A stretch of 64,000 nt of DNA from Proteiniclasticum sp043951855 (GCF_043951855.1 NZ_JBINJW010000003.1:94002-158001); one strand, 5' to 3'; positions 32,221 to 41,601 are shown, counted from the stretch's first letter. The notes: generated by a model from the letters alone, not told the origin. Numbers and translations: made by a program.

Positions 32221-33300
32221 TTATTTCTTTTTCTTTTCTTTTCCCTCTTCTTCAATTTCAGCAATGATTTCCTTTGCTTCGATGATTTCCGCCATCTTAG
32301 CCAGGGGAAGTTCGTACTTCGCTCGGATTTTGTTTTCGATTTCAAGAAGAAGCTCCGGATTTTCAGCAAGATAGGTTTTGGAGTTCTCTCTGCCCTGCCC
32401 AAGTCTGGTTCCTTCATAGGAGAACCATGCTCCGGACTTGTCCACGATCTCTTCACTCACACCAACATCCAGCACATTTCCTTCTCTGGAAATACCACCA
32501 TTGTACATGATGTCGAACTCTGCCATCTTGAATGGTGCAGCGACCTTGTTCTTGATGACCTTGATTCTTGTTCTGTTTCCGATGACGCTGTCTCCGCTCT
32601 TGATGGAATCGATTCTTCTGATGTCCATTCTTACGGAAGAATAGAATTTCAGTGCACGACCACCTGGGGTGGTTTCAGGGTTACCGAACATGACTCCTAT
32701 TTTTTCTCTCAGCTGATTGATGAAGAGAATGCTGCAGTGGGTCTTGCTTACGGTACCGGCAAGTTTTCTCAGAGCCTGGGACATCAGTCTTGCCTGAAGA
32801 CCCATATGGCTGTCTCCCATCTCTCCTTCGATTTCCGCTCTTGGCACCAGTGCGGCTACGGAGTCGACGATGACAAGGTCGATGGCGTTGGATCTTACAA
32901 GCGCCTCAGCGATTTCCATGGCCTGTTCTCCGGTATCCGGCTGGGATACAAGCAGATTGTCTATATCCACACCCAGTCTTTTCGCATACTGAGGATCCAG
33001 TGCATGTTCCGCATCGATGAATGCGGCGATTCCGCCCAGCTTCTGCGCTTCGGCAATACAATGCAGAGCTACAGTCGTCTTACCTGATGATTCAGGTCCG
33101 TATATTTCAATAATTCTTCCCTTGGGGATTCCACCGATGCCAAGTGCGATGTCCAGTCCCAGACATCCTGTTGGAATGGAAGCCAGGTTAAGCTTGGAAT
33201 CTGCACCCAGTTTCATTACGGAACCTTTACCAAACTGTTTTTCAATCTGATTCATAGCAGCGTCCAAAGCTTTCATTTTATCTGCATTAATATTAGCCAA
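32221..33300 (-). CDS. recA: Recombinase RecA
   Basis: 359 residues from the TTG at 33300, chosen because AAGGAG lies 8 bp upstream and RecA proteins begin M-A-N-x-x-x-D-K at this point; the frame runs further upstream without a start. Walker A GPESSGKT is at 68-75, VIVDSVAAL follows as Walker B, then FINQLREKIGVMFGNPETTPGG (L2 loop region). The C-terminal tail is acidic then Lys-rich. It catalyses strand exchange and triggers LexA cleavage; a LexA box overlaps its promoter region. There is no recX next to it. Confidence 0.97.
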   Translation of the reverse strand: MANINADKMKALDAAMNQIEKQFGKGSVMKLGADSKLNLASIPTGCLGLDIALGIGGIPKGRIIEIYGPESSGKTTVALHCIAEAQKLGGIAAFIDAEHALDPQYAKRLGVDIDNLLVSQPDTGEQAMEIAEALVRSNAIDLVIVDSVAALVPRAEIEGEMGDSHMGLQARLMSQALRKLAGTVSKTHCSILFINQLREKIGVMFGNPETTPGGRALKFYSSVRMDIRRIDSIKSGDSVIGNRTRIKVIKNKVAAPFKMAEFDIMYNGGISREGNVLDVGVSEEIVDKSGAWFSYEGTRLGQGRENSKTYLAENPELLLEIENKIRAKYELPLAKMAEIIEAKEIIAEIEEEGKEKKKK

Positions 33301-33345
33301 ATCATTCACTCCTTGTGTGTTAAATTCTGTCGTTCTCCAAATAAA

Positions 33346-33357
33346 GAACATCCGTTC
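33346..33357. promoter_or_regulatory. SOS (LexA) box of recA
   Basis: GAAC-GGAT-GTTC on the minus strand, matching the Gram-positive LexA consensus GAAC-N4-GTTC, placed 8-19 bp downstream of the -10 box where LexA would block transcription start. Confidence 0.85.
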
Positions 33358-33364
33358 AAAAATA

Positions 33365-33393
33365 ATTATATGTCATAATCCGGAGACTGTCAA
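33365..33393 (-). promoter_or_regulatory. Promoter of recA
   Basis: Minus strand TTGACA (33393-33388), 17-bp spacer, TATAAT (33370-33365): both hexamers match the sigma-A consensus exactly. Confidence 0.88.
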
Positions 33394-33433
33394 CCGGATT
33401 CCCTACTGCATATTATAGAGGAAAACCCGATTT

Positions 33434-34525
33434 CTATTCCTTCTTTTCTTCAAGCTTGTCCATATAAGCTTTGATTTCCAGAAGGATTTCATCCTCGCTG
33501 TCCATGAGTTCTCCGATGGCGATATGATCCTTCGCCGATTTCAGATCACCCAGATTGATGTAGCACATGATGAGATTCGTCAGAATCTCGATGGTCCGGA
33601 CCTGTTCAAACAGTGTTCTGAAATAGTTCACAGCCTGCGTATAGTCTCCGATGGCCGCATAATTGATGCCCAGTTCATTGAGAACATCCACGTAGGCTTC
33701 ATCAACAGCTAAGGCATCATTCAGATAGAAGATGGCCTTTTCGTGATTCTTCAGGATTCTGTAGGCGATGGCGATCATCAGAAGCAGCCTGGGGTTGTCT
33801 TCCTCTCTGCTTAGCAGCGGCAGCACCAGTTCCAGAAAGCGCTCCGGATTATCGTAGAGAATCTCTTCTCCCTCGACAATTCTGGATTTCCGGTCAAGAA
33901 ATTCCATCTCTTCGGTGATTTCGCTGGTTTCTTCTCCACCGAATCTCAGATACTCTCTGATGTTATGGAGCGCTCCGGCGAAGTCATCCTTGAATCTCAG
34001 TGCGGACCCTTTGAAAAGATATCCTTCATTGATGCCCAGCGCAACAGCTTCCTCCGCGTACTTCTGAAGAGCCTCTCTGTACATGGTGGTCTTGAGAGAC
34101 AGTTCTTCCAGGACCACCAGAGCATTCTTGAGAACCTCGGCTTCTCCATGGACATGATACAGCCCCAGAAGATAGATGAGTGCTTCCTCAACCTTCTCTT
34201 CCTTGAGGAGCTTGGAAACGAGTCCCTTGATGACGCTCTCTCTACCGATCTTCTTCAGAATGGTTTTGTAGAGCTCGATCTGGTTGAACTGCGTATCTGC
34301 CCCTGCCACATAATACATCCCCTTGACAAATTCTCCAAAGGGAAGGTTTTTCGTCAGATCCTCATTGATGTTCTCTGCGATATACTCAGGAGACAGAGGA
34401 AGAAAAAGTTCTTCCTCTGTCTCTCTGATTTCAGGAATCTGAAAATGTTCAATGAGTATGTTTTTATTGATCTCAAGAAAGATGAGACCGGATAAGTTTG
34501 ATTTCAGATGATTGATGTAATCCAA
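33434..34525 (-). CDS. Tetratricopeptide-repeat protein of unknown function
   Basis: 363 residues, predicted all-helical and without signal peptide. Several TPR-like units occur, clearest near 245-345: LMIAIAYRILKNHEKAIFYL, LNELGINYAAIGDYTQAVNYF and LIMCYINLGDLKSAKDHI. It should be a cytoplasmic scaffold protein; no partner can be named. It lies 26 bp downstream of the phosphoglucomutase gene and upstream of the recA promoter. Confidence 0.8.
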   Translation of the reverse strand: MDYINHLKSNLSGLIFLEINKNILIEHFQIPEIRETEEELFLPLSPEYIAENINEDLTKNLPFGEFVKGMYYVAGADTQFNQIELYKTILKKIGRESVIKGLVSKLLKEEKVEEALIYLLGLYHVHGEAEVLKNALVVLEELSLKTTMYREALQKYAEEAVALGINEGYLFKGSALRFKDDFAGALHNIREYLRFGGEETSEITEEMEFLDRKSRIVEGEEILYDNPERFLELVLPLLSREEDNPRLLLMIAIAYRILKNHEKAIFYLNDALAVDEAYVDVLNELGINYAAIGDYTQAVNYFRTLFEQVRTIEILTNLIMCYINLGDLKSAKDHIAIGELMDSEDEILLEIKAYMDKLEEKKE

Positions 34526-34551
34526 TGGATCCTCCTATTTCGGCTCAGGTT

Positions 34552-36276
34552 CTAGAAGCCTTTGTTGACAATGGAAATGACTTCGGTTTTGAATTGTGTA
34601 AGCTTTCGGTCTGCATCTTCCAGAGAACTTCCCTTCACCGCCATGTATGCTTTCATCTTCGGCTCTGTTCCGGATGGTCTCACGACAAACCAGGATTCGT
34701 CCTCGAACATGTACTTGATGACATTGGATTCAGGCAGCGTGATGGGAGTCTTTTCGCCGGTTCTGATGTCGACTCTTTCTCTCAGCTTATAGTCTTCCTT
34801 GTATAGCGCTTTCACACCGTCTATTTCGGTAAGTGTATTGTTTCTGAAGTATTCGATGCACTTTCTGATCTGATCTTTTCCGTCTTTTCCGGTCCTGGTG
34901 AAGGACTCGATCTCTTCACGGAAGAATCCGTACTTTTCGTAGATTTCAATAAGCGCATCATAGAGCGTCATACCTTTGGTCTTGTAGTAGGTTGCGATCT
35001 CACAGAGAATCATGGAAGCCACCACGGCATCTTTGTCTCGTACATAGGTTCCAGCAAGGTAACCGAAGGATTCTTCAAATCCGAAGAGGAAGGTTTTTTC
35101 CTTTGTTTCTTTATACTCTTCGATTTTTTCTCCGATGTATTTGAACCCTGTGAGCACATCCAGAAGCTCTACACCAAAGTCCTCGGTGATGTTTCTGACG
35201 CTTTCCGTGGATACGATGGTCTTGATGACGACTCCATTTTCAGGAACTTTATTCTCTTCCTTCATGGCTTTCAGGAGATAGTATGTGATAAGCATACCGA
35301 TCTGGTTTCCGGAAAGCACCTGATTGTTTCCCTTATTGTCCTTCACGATGACGCCTACACGGTCCGCATCCGGGTCTGTACCGAAGATGATGTCAGGATG
35401 CACTTCTTCGGCCAGCTTCAATGCGAGTTCGAATACCTGAGGATTTTCAGGATTCGGATAAGGTGCGGTGGGAAAAGTTCCATCTGGGAACTCCTGCTCC
35501 TTTACCACATGTACGTTGGTGTAGCCCAGTTCTTTCAGAACACGACGTACAGGGATGTTACCTGAACCATGAATCGGTGTATAGATGATGGAGAGATTTT
35601 CCGCATTTTCCTTCAGCATGTCCTTTTTGACCGTAAGCGTCTTGATGGAATCGATGTAGGTTTTCAGCACATCTTCACCGATATACTGTAGAAGGCCCTT
35701 TTCAAGTGCTTCTTCTTCAGACATGTTTGCCACTTCATCGAATTTTTCAATGGATCTGATTTCCGCAAGAATCTTGTCCGCTTCCTCGTCGGTGACCTGT
35801 CCTCCATAGGAACCGTACACCTTATACCCGTTATAGGCCTGCGGGTTATGAGATGCCGTAATGACGATCCCTGCGCTGGTATCATAATGTCTTACCGCAA
35901 AGGAAAGCAGCGGAACAGGTGCCAGTGTATCATAAAGATAGACCTTCACGCCATGTGCACAGAGAATCAGTGCGGATACTTTAGCGAATTCGTCCGACTT
36001 GATTCTGGAGTCATAGGCAATGGCACAGGATGGATTCTCCACTGTCTTTGTGAGATGCCTCGCAAGACCTTCTGTTGCCTTCCCCACTGTATGAATGTTC
36101 ATACGATTGGTTCCGGCACCTAGAATTCCTCTTAAGCCGGCTGTACCGAATTCCAGTTCGGTGTAGAATCTGTCTTCCAGTTCCTTTTCATCTGTGATGG
36201 CCTTGAGTTCTTCCTTGAATTCATCGGATACAAATTCACTTTCAAGCCACTCCTGCAGTTTTTCTTTATAGGACAT
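34552..36276 (-). CDS. pgcA: Alpha-phosphoglucomutase (phosphopentomutase-type PGM2 branch)
   Basis: 574 residues from the ATG at 36276, which follows AAAGGAGG. The phosphoserine loop TASHNPQAYNGYK near 145-157, the metal loop DPDADRVG near 305-312, the sugar loop GFEESFGYL near 405 and the phosphate-binding RPSGTEPK near 525 are all present. It interconverts glucose-1-phosphate and glucose-6-phosphate for cell-envelope and glycogen metabolism. The following TPR gene is 26 bp away. Confidence 0.94.
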   Translation of the reverse strand: MSYKEKLQEWLESEFVSDEFKEELKAITDEKELEDRFYTELEFGTAGLRGILGAGTNRMNIHTVGKATEGLARHLTKTVENPSCAIAYDSRIKSDEFAKVSALILCAHGVKVYLYDTLAPVPLLSFAVRHYDTSAGIVITASHNPQAYNGYKVYGSYGGQVTDEEADKILAEIRSIEKFDEVANMSEEEALEKGLLQYIGEDVLKTYIDSIKTLTVKKDMLKENAENLSIIYTPIHGSGNIPVRRVLKELGYTNVHVVKEQEFPDGTFPTAPYPNPENPQVFELALKLAEEVHPDIIFGTDPDADRVGVIVKDNKGNNQVLSGNQIGMLITYYLLKAMKEENKVPENGVVIKTIVSTESVRNITEDFGVELLDVLTGFKYIGEKIEEYKETKEKTFLFGFEESFGYLAGTYVRDKDAVVASMILCEIATYYKTKGMTLYDALIEIYEKYGFFREEIESFTRTGKDGKDQIRKCIEYFRNNTLTEIDGVKALYKEDYKLRERVDIRTGEKTPITLPESNVIKYMFEDESWFVVRPSGTEPKMKAYMAVKGSSLEDADRKLTQFKTEVISIVNKGF

Positions 36277-36554
36277 GATGATTTCCTCCTTTGTTATGCA
36301 TACTTCACTCACATTATAATATATTCCTGATGAGATTTCACAGATTTATCTCGCTTTCTCCGATGTTTATGGAAAAACGGAAAATGTTTACGAAAGATGA
36401 GATGAAAATATTGTCATTATATAATAGAATGGAAGTAACGAAGTACTGAGATTTTTCATTGTAAAAAAGAAGAATTATGCTATTATTAAATAGTTATTTT
36501 TGACATGAGATTTTCATGTGAACTGGAGAATACGGAAAGAAGGTGGCGGTTAAG

Positions 36555-38015
36555 TTGTATAAGCTGAATCAGAATGAGACTCCCCTTTTTGATGCCCTTA
36601 TGGAATATGTGGATCGGGATACCGTGCCCTTCCACGTACCGGGACATAAAAAAGGCGAAGGAATCGAAAAGAATTTCAAGAAGTATATCGGGGAAAATCC
36701 CTTCAAGATAGACGTTACGGTTTTCCAGCTGGTGGATTCGCTTCACCATCCCACAGGACCGATCAAGAAAGCCCAGGAGCTTGCAGCCGATGCTTACGGA
36801 GCCGACGCTTCGTTCTTCTCCATTCATGGAACTTCAGGCGCAATACAGGCGATGATCATGTCCGTGGTCAGTGAAGGGGATACCATCATTGTGCCCAGGA
36901 ACGTCCATAAGTCCATCACTGCCGGAATCATTCTCAGCGGAGCGATTCCTGTCTATATGCAGCCGGAGCTGGATAAAAAGCTTGGCATCGCCCAGGGCGT
37001 GACGCCTGAAACCGTGGAAAAGACATTGAGAGAGAATCCCCATGCCAAGGCGGTGCTCATCATCAATCCGACTTACTACGGTGTGGCTACGGAGCTGGAA
37101 AGAATCGCGGAAATCGTCCATGAATATGACATTCCACTGATTGTGGATGAAGCCCATGGTCCCCATCTGGCTTTCTCCGAAAAGCTGCCCATGTCTGCCA
37201 TGCAGGCGGGTGCAGATCTTTGTGCACAGAGCACTCATAAGATCATCGGTGCCATGACGCAGGGGTCGATTCTTCATGTGAGAACGAAATATGTCAGTGC
37301 GGCAAGAGTGCAGCAGATCATGAATCTTCTGCAGACCACATCCCCTTCCTATATTCTCCTGGCATCTCTGGACACATCCAGAAAGCAGATAGCCCTGGAT
37401 GGTGAAGAGCTCCTGGATAAGGCCATCGAGAATGCGCAGTATCTGAGAAGCGAGGTCAACAAGATCGATGGATTCTACTGCTTCGGCAATGAGATTATGG
37501 GGAATCCCGGTGTCTTTGCCCTGGATCCCACAAAGATCTGCATCACCTGCAGAGATCTGGGCATCACAGGATTCGACCTGGATATGATCCTGGCCAATAA
37601 ATATCACATCCAGATGGAGCTCTCAGATCTCTACAACACCCTGGCTGTCGGAAGCTTCGGAGATACAAGAGAGAATATGGATAAACTCATCACAGCCCTT
37701 AAGGAAATCAGCGAGGAGTACATGAACAAGGACCAGATCAAACCCGACTTCATAGACATTCCATCCATTCCCAAGCAGGTGCTGATTCCAAGAGAAGCCT
37801 TCAATGCGGAAAAGGTGTCTGTTCTACTTGAAGACAGCATTGGGGAGGTGTCAGGCGAATTCCTGATGGCCTACCCTCCAGGAATACCAGTGCTCTGTCC
37901 AGGAGAAGTCATCACAGAAGAGATTGTGAACTATGTCAATGACCTGAAGAAGACAGGACTCTATGTACAGGGAACGGAAGACCCTAGAGTGGAATACATC
38001 AAAGTAGTGAATTAA
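36555..38015 (+). CDS. Orn/Lys/Arg decarboxylase-family PLP enzyme
   Basis: 486 residues if the TTG at 36555 is the start (AGGTGG 8 bp upstream; related proteins begin with KLNQNETPLFDAL); a GTG at 36543 is the alternative. TVPFHVPGHKKGEG near 23-36, the PLP-contacting DEAHGPHLAF near 200, and the Schiff-base Lys in STHKIIGAMTQGS near 228-240 place it in the short SpeA/YaaO-type branch of basic amino acid decarboxylases. It would make agmatine or cadaverine; the substrate cannot be fixed by eye. Confidence 0.9.
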   Translation: MYKLNQNETPLFDALMEYVDRDTVPFHVPGHKKGEGIEKNFKKYIGENPFKIDVTVFQLVDSLHHPTGPIKKAQELAADAYGADASFFSIHGTSGAIQAMIMSVVSEGDTIIVPRNVHKSITAGIILSGAIPVYMQPELDKKLGIAQGVTPETVEKTLRENPHAKAVLIINPTYYGVATELERIAEIVHEYDIPLIVDEAHGPHLAFSEKLPMSAMQAGADLCAQSTHKIIGAMTQGSILHVRTKYVSAARVQQIMNLLQTTSPSYILLASLDTSRKQIALDGEELLDKAIENAQYLRSEVNKIDGFYCFGNEIMGNPGVFALDPTKICITCRDLGITGFDLDMILANKYHIQMELSDLYNTLAVGSFGDTRENMDKLITALKEISEEYMNKDQIKPDFIDIPSIPKQVLIPREAFNAEKVSVLLEDSIGEVSGEFLMAYPPGIPVLCPGEVITEEIVNYVNDLKKTGLYVQGTEDPRVEYIKVVN

Positions 38016-38029
38016 GGAAACAGAAACAG

Positions 38030-38071
38030 ACAGCCTGAAAGCTTGTGAAAAAAAGCTTTCAGGCTGTTTTT
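38030..38071 (+). terminator. Terminator of the decarboxylase gene
   Basis: 15-bp stem ACAGCCTGAAAGCTT / AAGCTTTCAGGCTGT with an 8-base loop, then TTTT. It may also serve the minus-strand gene ending at 38082. Confidence 0.92.
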
Positions 38072-38081
38072 GATGCTGTGG

Positions 38082-38711
38082 TCATCTGTTTCGGTCAATG
38101 ATGAGATATTTCAGTACACTCAGGTATTCTCTGAGATATCCTTTCACTAGCGTGGTGGGTGGCGTAGTGGAAGGAATGCCGAAGGCATCCAGTCCGTTTT
38201 CTCTTGCAGTGAGCGTTCCTCTGAAGACATGGAAACTGCTGGTGACGATACCGAACTTCGTCTCCTCCAGTTTCAGAGTCGGCATTTCCTTCTCCAGCAT
38301 GGCGATGCTGAAGGTGATGTTCTCATAGGTGTTGAAAGAGCCTTCTTCCGTGAGGATTCTTCTCTCGTCAATGCCTTTCTCCATGAGATAGGTTTTCATG
38401 GCTGCGGCTTCTGTGATCTCTTCCCCTCTTCCGATTCCCCCTGAAACGATGGCAATGGCTTCCGGATGACTCTCCAGATACGCAGATCCTCTGTCCAGGC
38501 GATGCGAAAGGGCTGGAGAAGGAGTTCTTCCATAGAGTCTTGCACCCAGGATGATGATGACATCGGCTTTTTCATCACTGGTTCTGTTGGCGTGATAGAG
38601 GATGAGTCCTTCCACCACCACAAAAGTCAGCACGAAAACGGCAGTAAGGACAAAAAGGGTTTTTCTGAGGATATGCTTTCCGGAGTGCTTCTCTAGCTTC
38701 TTCTTTTCCAT
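38082..38711 (-). CDS. DUF218 (SanA/YdcF-like) membrane protein
   Basis: 209 residues with one N-terminal helix (about 16-38). DVIIILGARLYGRTPSPAL near 49-67, IVSGGIGRGEEITEAAAM near 88-105, EEGSFNTYENI near 121-131 and VTSSFHVFRG near 156-165 are the DUF218 core motifs. Relatives affect envelope barrier function or polysaccharide handling, but the reaction is not established. Its start overlaps the upstream thioesterase gene by 19 bp. Confidence 0.88.
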   Translation of the reverse strand: MEKKKLEKHSGKHILRKTLFVLTAVFVLTFVVVEGLILYHANRTSDEKADVIIILGARLYGRTPSPALSHRLDRGSAYLESHPEAIAIVSGGIGRGEEITEAAAMKTYLMEKGIDERRILTEEGSFNTYENITFSIAMLEKEMPTLKLEETKFGIVTSSFHVFRGTLTARENGLDAFGIPSTTPPTTLVKGYLREYLSVLKYLIIDRNR

Positions 38712-39472
38712 TTCAGCTCCACTATGGACAGCAGATTGTCCTCTTCATCATAGATTTCATGATAGGAGAATCTGTCCTCCAGCATAGACTTTACCAGAAC
38801 ATTCCCGCCAGGCCTCTTCTCTTTTTTGTAGACGATGGAAAGATCCTCCGGCACAAAGTCCAGAAGATAGGTTTCATTCTGGTCCGTTGTGAGAGATTCC
38901 ATGGCCCAGCCGATATAGACCGTGTTGTTCACATGGTCGTTGCTGTCGATGTCATGAAATCGGATTTCAAAGCGCTTTTCGTGGGTGTAGACGGGATTCC
39001 TTCTTTTCTTGACGGGTTTTGCATCAATTTCCTGAACGATCTCATCCTGTACTGGTGAAAGCGAAGGATCGATTTTATCATGATACACATTCTGGACATG
39101 CTGCGGAATCTTCACCATCTTCCTCTTTTCTCCGTCTATGACGATCCATACAGAAAGCGCATATCCTACGGTTTTCCCATTTTCATCCACCACGTAGAAG
39201 TATCTGTGGGAGTAGATGTCCTTCTGGAAAAGGGCGAAGGTTCTGAAACGAAGTGTTCGGGCATAATAATCCCCTTCCTTAAGATGCAGCTTCCAGCTGT
39301 AGAGTACCCAGACCAGTCCCATCTCCTCCATATAGTTCGGAGCAAGCCCCAGACTTACCGTATGATACATGGATGTGGTGTTCAGCATCTGCACCAGAGA
39401 ATCCAGTTTGACGTATAAAAACCGGTCCACTTCCTTGAAATCCACTATGGTGCTTTTCTCGTATTCTTTCAT
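38693..39472 (-). CDS. Acyl-ACP thioesterase (FatA-like double hotdog)
   Basis: 259 residues, two hotdog folds. The C-terminal half has RFHDIDSNDHVNNTVYIGW near 170-188, containing the Asn/His catalytic pattern of plant-type FatA/FatB and their bacterial relatives; the N-terminal half begins with a MLNTTSMYHTVSLGL-like segment. It releases fatty acids from acyl carrier protein. It overlaps the DUF218 gene by 19 bp, so the two are co-expressed. Confidence 0.88.
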   Translation of the reverse strand: MKEYEKSTIVDFKEVDRFLYVKLDSLVQMLNTTSMYHTVSLGLAPNYMEEMGLVWVLYSWKLHLKEGDYYARTLRFRTFALFQKDIYSHRYFYVVDENGKTVGYALSVWIVIDGEKRKMVKIPQHVQNVYHDKIDPSLSPVQDEIVQEIDAKPVKKRRNPVYTHEKRFEIRFHDIDSNDHVNNTVYIGWAMESLTTDQNETYLLDFVPEDLSIVYKKEKRPGGNVLVKSMLEDRFSYHEIYDEEDNLLSIVELKWKRRS

Positions 39473-39619
39473 TGCATTCTCCTTGCATGTCGGATAGAAA
39501 TTTTACGGAATATAATTGCGTGCCACCGACATTCTGAAATTCTATTAATCAATAGTACGAATATATCCCAAAAATTTTAAATTCATCTTAATATTTATGA
39601 AAAGAATGAAAGGAAACGT

Positions 39620-39648
39620 TTGATGAAAGAGAAGATATCAGCTATAAT
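39620..39648 (+). promoter_or_regulatory. Promoter of idi
   Basis: TTGATG (39620-39625), 17-bp spacer, TATAAT (39643-39648), 37 bp before the ATG. Confidence 0.65.
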
Positions 39649-39684
39649 AATCCAAATATTCGAAGTGAAATGGAGATAGAAAAA

Positions 39685-40224
39685 ATGGAAGATATACTGA
39701 TACTCGTAGACGAACAGGACACTTTTCAGGGATACATGGGCAAGGAAGAGGCCCATCTTAAAGGAGTGAAGCACAGAGCCTTCAGCATATTCGTGTTCAA
39801 TGAGAAGAACGAGCTTCTGCTTCAGCAGAGAGCGCTTTCCAAGTACCATACACCTGGCCTCTGGAGCAACACCTGCTGCAGTCATCCGCGATATGGAGAG
39901 ACCACTGTTTCTGCAGTGCACAGAAGACTGCCCGAAGAGATGGGTTTCGATACAGAGCTGACCCACGTTCATGAGATGTCCTATGAGATCCGTTTCGACA
40001 ACGGCATCACTGAAAATGAATACGATCATGTTTTTGTCGGCAGGTATGACAAGAATCCTGACATCAACAAGGAAGAGGTTCATGATTACAGGTGGATTTC
40101 CATGGAAGATCTGAAAAAGGATATGGTCGAGAATCCTGAGAAGTACACTTTCTGGTTCAGAAAGATCATGAACGAATTTGATTTCATGAAAGCACTCCAT
40201 GAGTCTGAGACACAAGAAGTATAA
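39685..40224 (+). CDS. idi: Isopentenyl-diphosphate delta-isomerase, type I
   Basis: 179 residues from the ATG at 39685 (GGAGAT 8 bp upstream); an ATG at 39670 is in frame. Nudix-like fold with SNTCCSHP near 61-68 (catalytic Cys65, metal His67), RLPEEMGF near 81-88, and NEYDHVFVG with the second catalytic Glu. It interconverts isopentenyl and dimethylallyl diphosphate. Most Firmicutes that have an IPP isomerase use the type II enzyme, so a type I form is less usual here. Confidence 0.92.
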   Translation: MEDILILVDEQDTFQGYMGKEEAHLKGVKHRAFSIFVFNEKNELLLQQRALSKYHTPGLWSNTCCSHPRYGETTVSAVHRRLPEEMGFDTELTHVHEMSYEIRFDNGITENEYDHVFVGRYDKNPDINKEEVHDYRWISMEDLKKDMVENPEKYTFWFRKIMNEFDFMKALHESETQEV

Positions 40225-40285
40225 CGGATCCTGCAGTAAATCCGGAAAAGTTTCCCCCATAATTTCCAGGTGCTATTGATTATTG

Positions 40286-40314
40286 TTGACGTACTAGCCT
40301 ATAAAATATATAAT
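40286..40314 (+). promoter_or_regulatory. Promoter of the DivIVA-domain gene
   Basis: TTGACG (40286-40291), 17-bp spacer, TATAAT (40309-40314), about 78 bp before the ATG; near-consensus sigma-A promoter. Confidence 0.8.
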
Positions 40315-40391
40315 ATATTAAAACATAAACTAGTATTATGCATGAGTTTCTATGGATATGAAGAAATATACCTATAGTGGGGGGCGCATTA

Positions 40392-41477
40392 ATGGAGCAT
40401 ACTGAAAAGACGGAAATCATCAACAGCTACAATGAGGATTATTTCAAGGCAAGATTCAAGAAGAAACTGTTCGGCGGGTACAACCCGGCGGAGGTCGTCG
40501 ACTTTGTCAATGCCATGAACAGCAATTTTCAGAACAGCGATCAGAATCTGAGAAAGAACATCATGAAACTGACCCAGGATAAGCAGACAGCTGAAAATGA
40601 ACTGCATACTCTGAAATCCGAACAGAACAGTCGTCTCCTGGAGATGAAACAGGAAATGGACGCCCTTCTGGAAGAACTGGATGAGAAAAACGGCATCATC
40701 CTCTCCCATGAATCTCTTCTCAGCGAGTACAGCATGAGACTGGAAGAAGGCGGCGGAAAGTTCGAAGAGACCATCATGGAACTTCGCACGGAGAAGGATG
40801 CTCTGGAAACACTGCTTGTACAGGAAAAGGAAAAGAGTCATGAACTCTCCGAGAGGATTTATGCACTGAATGAGGAGATGAGACTCCTGAACCTCCAGGT
40901 GGAGGACCTTGAAAACCAGAACGATACGACGTATCTTGATGAAAAAGTCGAACAGATGAAGCTGGAAGCTTATGCCCAGGTAGATGAAGAGAAAAGAATC
41001 AGTCTCAGTCTGCGTCAGGAAATCAAGGCTCTGCAAAGCCGTCTGGAAGAAGTGGAGAAATCCAATGAAGCCATCAGGAATAAACTGTATGAGGAAAAGA
41101 ATCTGAGAATCGCAGTGGAAGAGAATCTCTCTGAAGAGAAGAAGAAATTTTCCGATCTTCAGATCAGTGGTTTCAAAAAGGAATTCAGCAGCATCCAGCA
41201 GTTCCTGGAAGAGCTATCCATGGAGCAGGAAATCAGAAACAGAGAGCTGGAGCTGGAACTGCAGCTGGAAAGAGAGAAAACGGAAAAAGCAGAAGAAAGA
41301 ATCGAAAATCTGCTTGCAAAATACGGTGCCCTGAAGGATAAAGTGCTCTGGGAAAAGAAGCAGTTCATGACCAAGCTCAGTGAGCTGGCTGACGGACACA
41401 GTAAATTCGTTTCAGATTTCAATCTGGTTCTGACGGAACCCACACCCATCGACTCCAAGGAAGCAAGCAACCAGTAA
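40392..41477 (+). CDS. DivIVA-domain coiled-coil protein
   Basis: 361 residues from the ATG at 40392, preceded by GGGGGGCG. The N-terminal FKARFKKKLFGGYNPAEVVDFVNAM (about 15-40, quoted in part: LFGGYNPAEVVDFVNAM) fits the DivIVA membrane-targeting domain; the remainder is almost entirely heptad-repeat coiled coil rich in Glu, Leu and Lys, much longer than the usual DivIVA tail. Likely a pole- or septum-associated scaffold. It is a single-gene unit with its own promoter and terminator. Exact role unknown. Confidence 0.78.
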   Translation: MEHTEKTEIINSYNEDYFKARFKKKLFGGYNPAEVVDFVNAMNSNFQNSDQNLRKNIMKLTQDKQTAENELHTLKSEQNSRLLEMKQEMDALLEELDEKNGIILSHESLLSEYSMRLEEGGGKFEETIMELRTEKDALETLLVQEKEKSHELSERIYALNEEMRLLNLQVEDLENQNDTTYLDEKVEQMKLEAYAQVDEEKRISLSLRQEIKALQSRLEEVEKSNEAIRNKLYEEKNLRIAVEENLSEEKKKFSDLQISGFKKEFSSIQQFLEELSMEQEIRNRELELELQLEREKTEKAEERIENLLAKYGALKDKVLWEKKQFMTKLSELADGHSKFVSDFNLVLTEPTPIDSKEASNQ

Positions 41478-41496
41478 TCAATCTTATGAAATCAGC

Positions 41497-41527
41497 CGAG
41501 AAGCACTTTATGCTTCTCGGTTTTTTA
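41497..41527 (+). terminator. Terminator of the DivIVA-domain gene
   Basis: 10-bp stem CCGAGAAGCA / TGCTTCTCGG with a 5-base loop and TTTTTT, 19 bp past the stop. Confidence 0.93.
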
Positions 41528-41601
41528 TGACCGGAAGAAGGTTCTCGGACTTTCTGAAGCGTCTTTCTCTCCTTCTTCCGGAATGAAAGCGCGGAAATGT
41601 T

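Noticed and set aside
36834..37607. 257-codon minus-strand frame inside the decarboxylase gene
   Set aside because: Fully antisense to a conserved PLP enzyme; no start signal and no family resemblance.
39595..40260. 221-codon minus-strand frame over idi
   Set aside because: Antisense to idi, whose catalytic motifs are clear; product has no recognisable domain.
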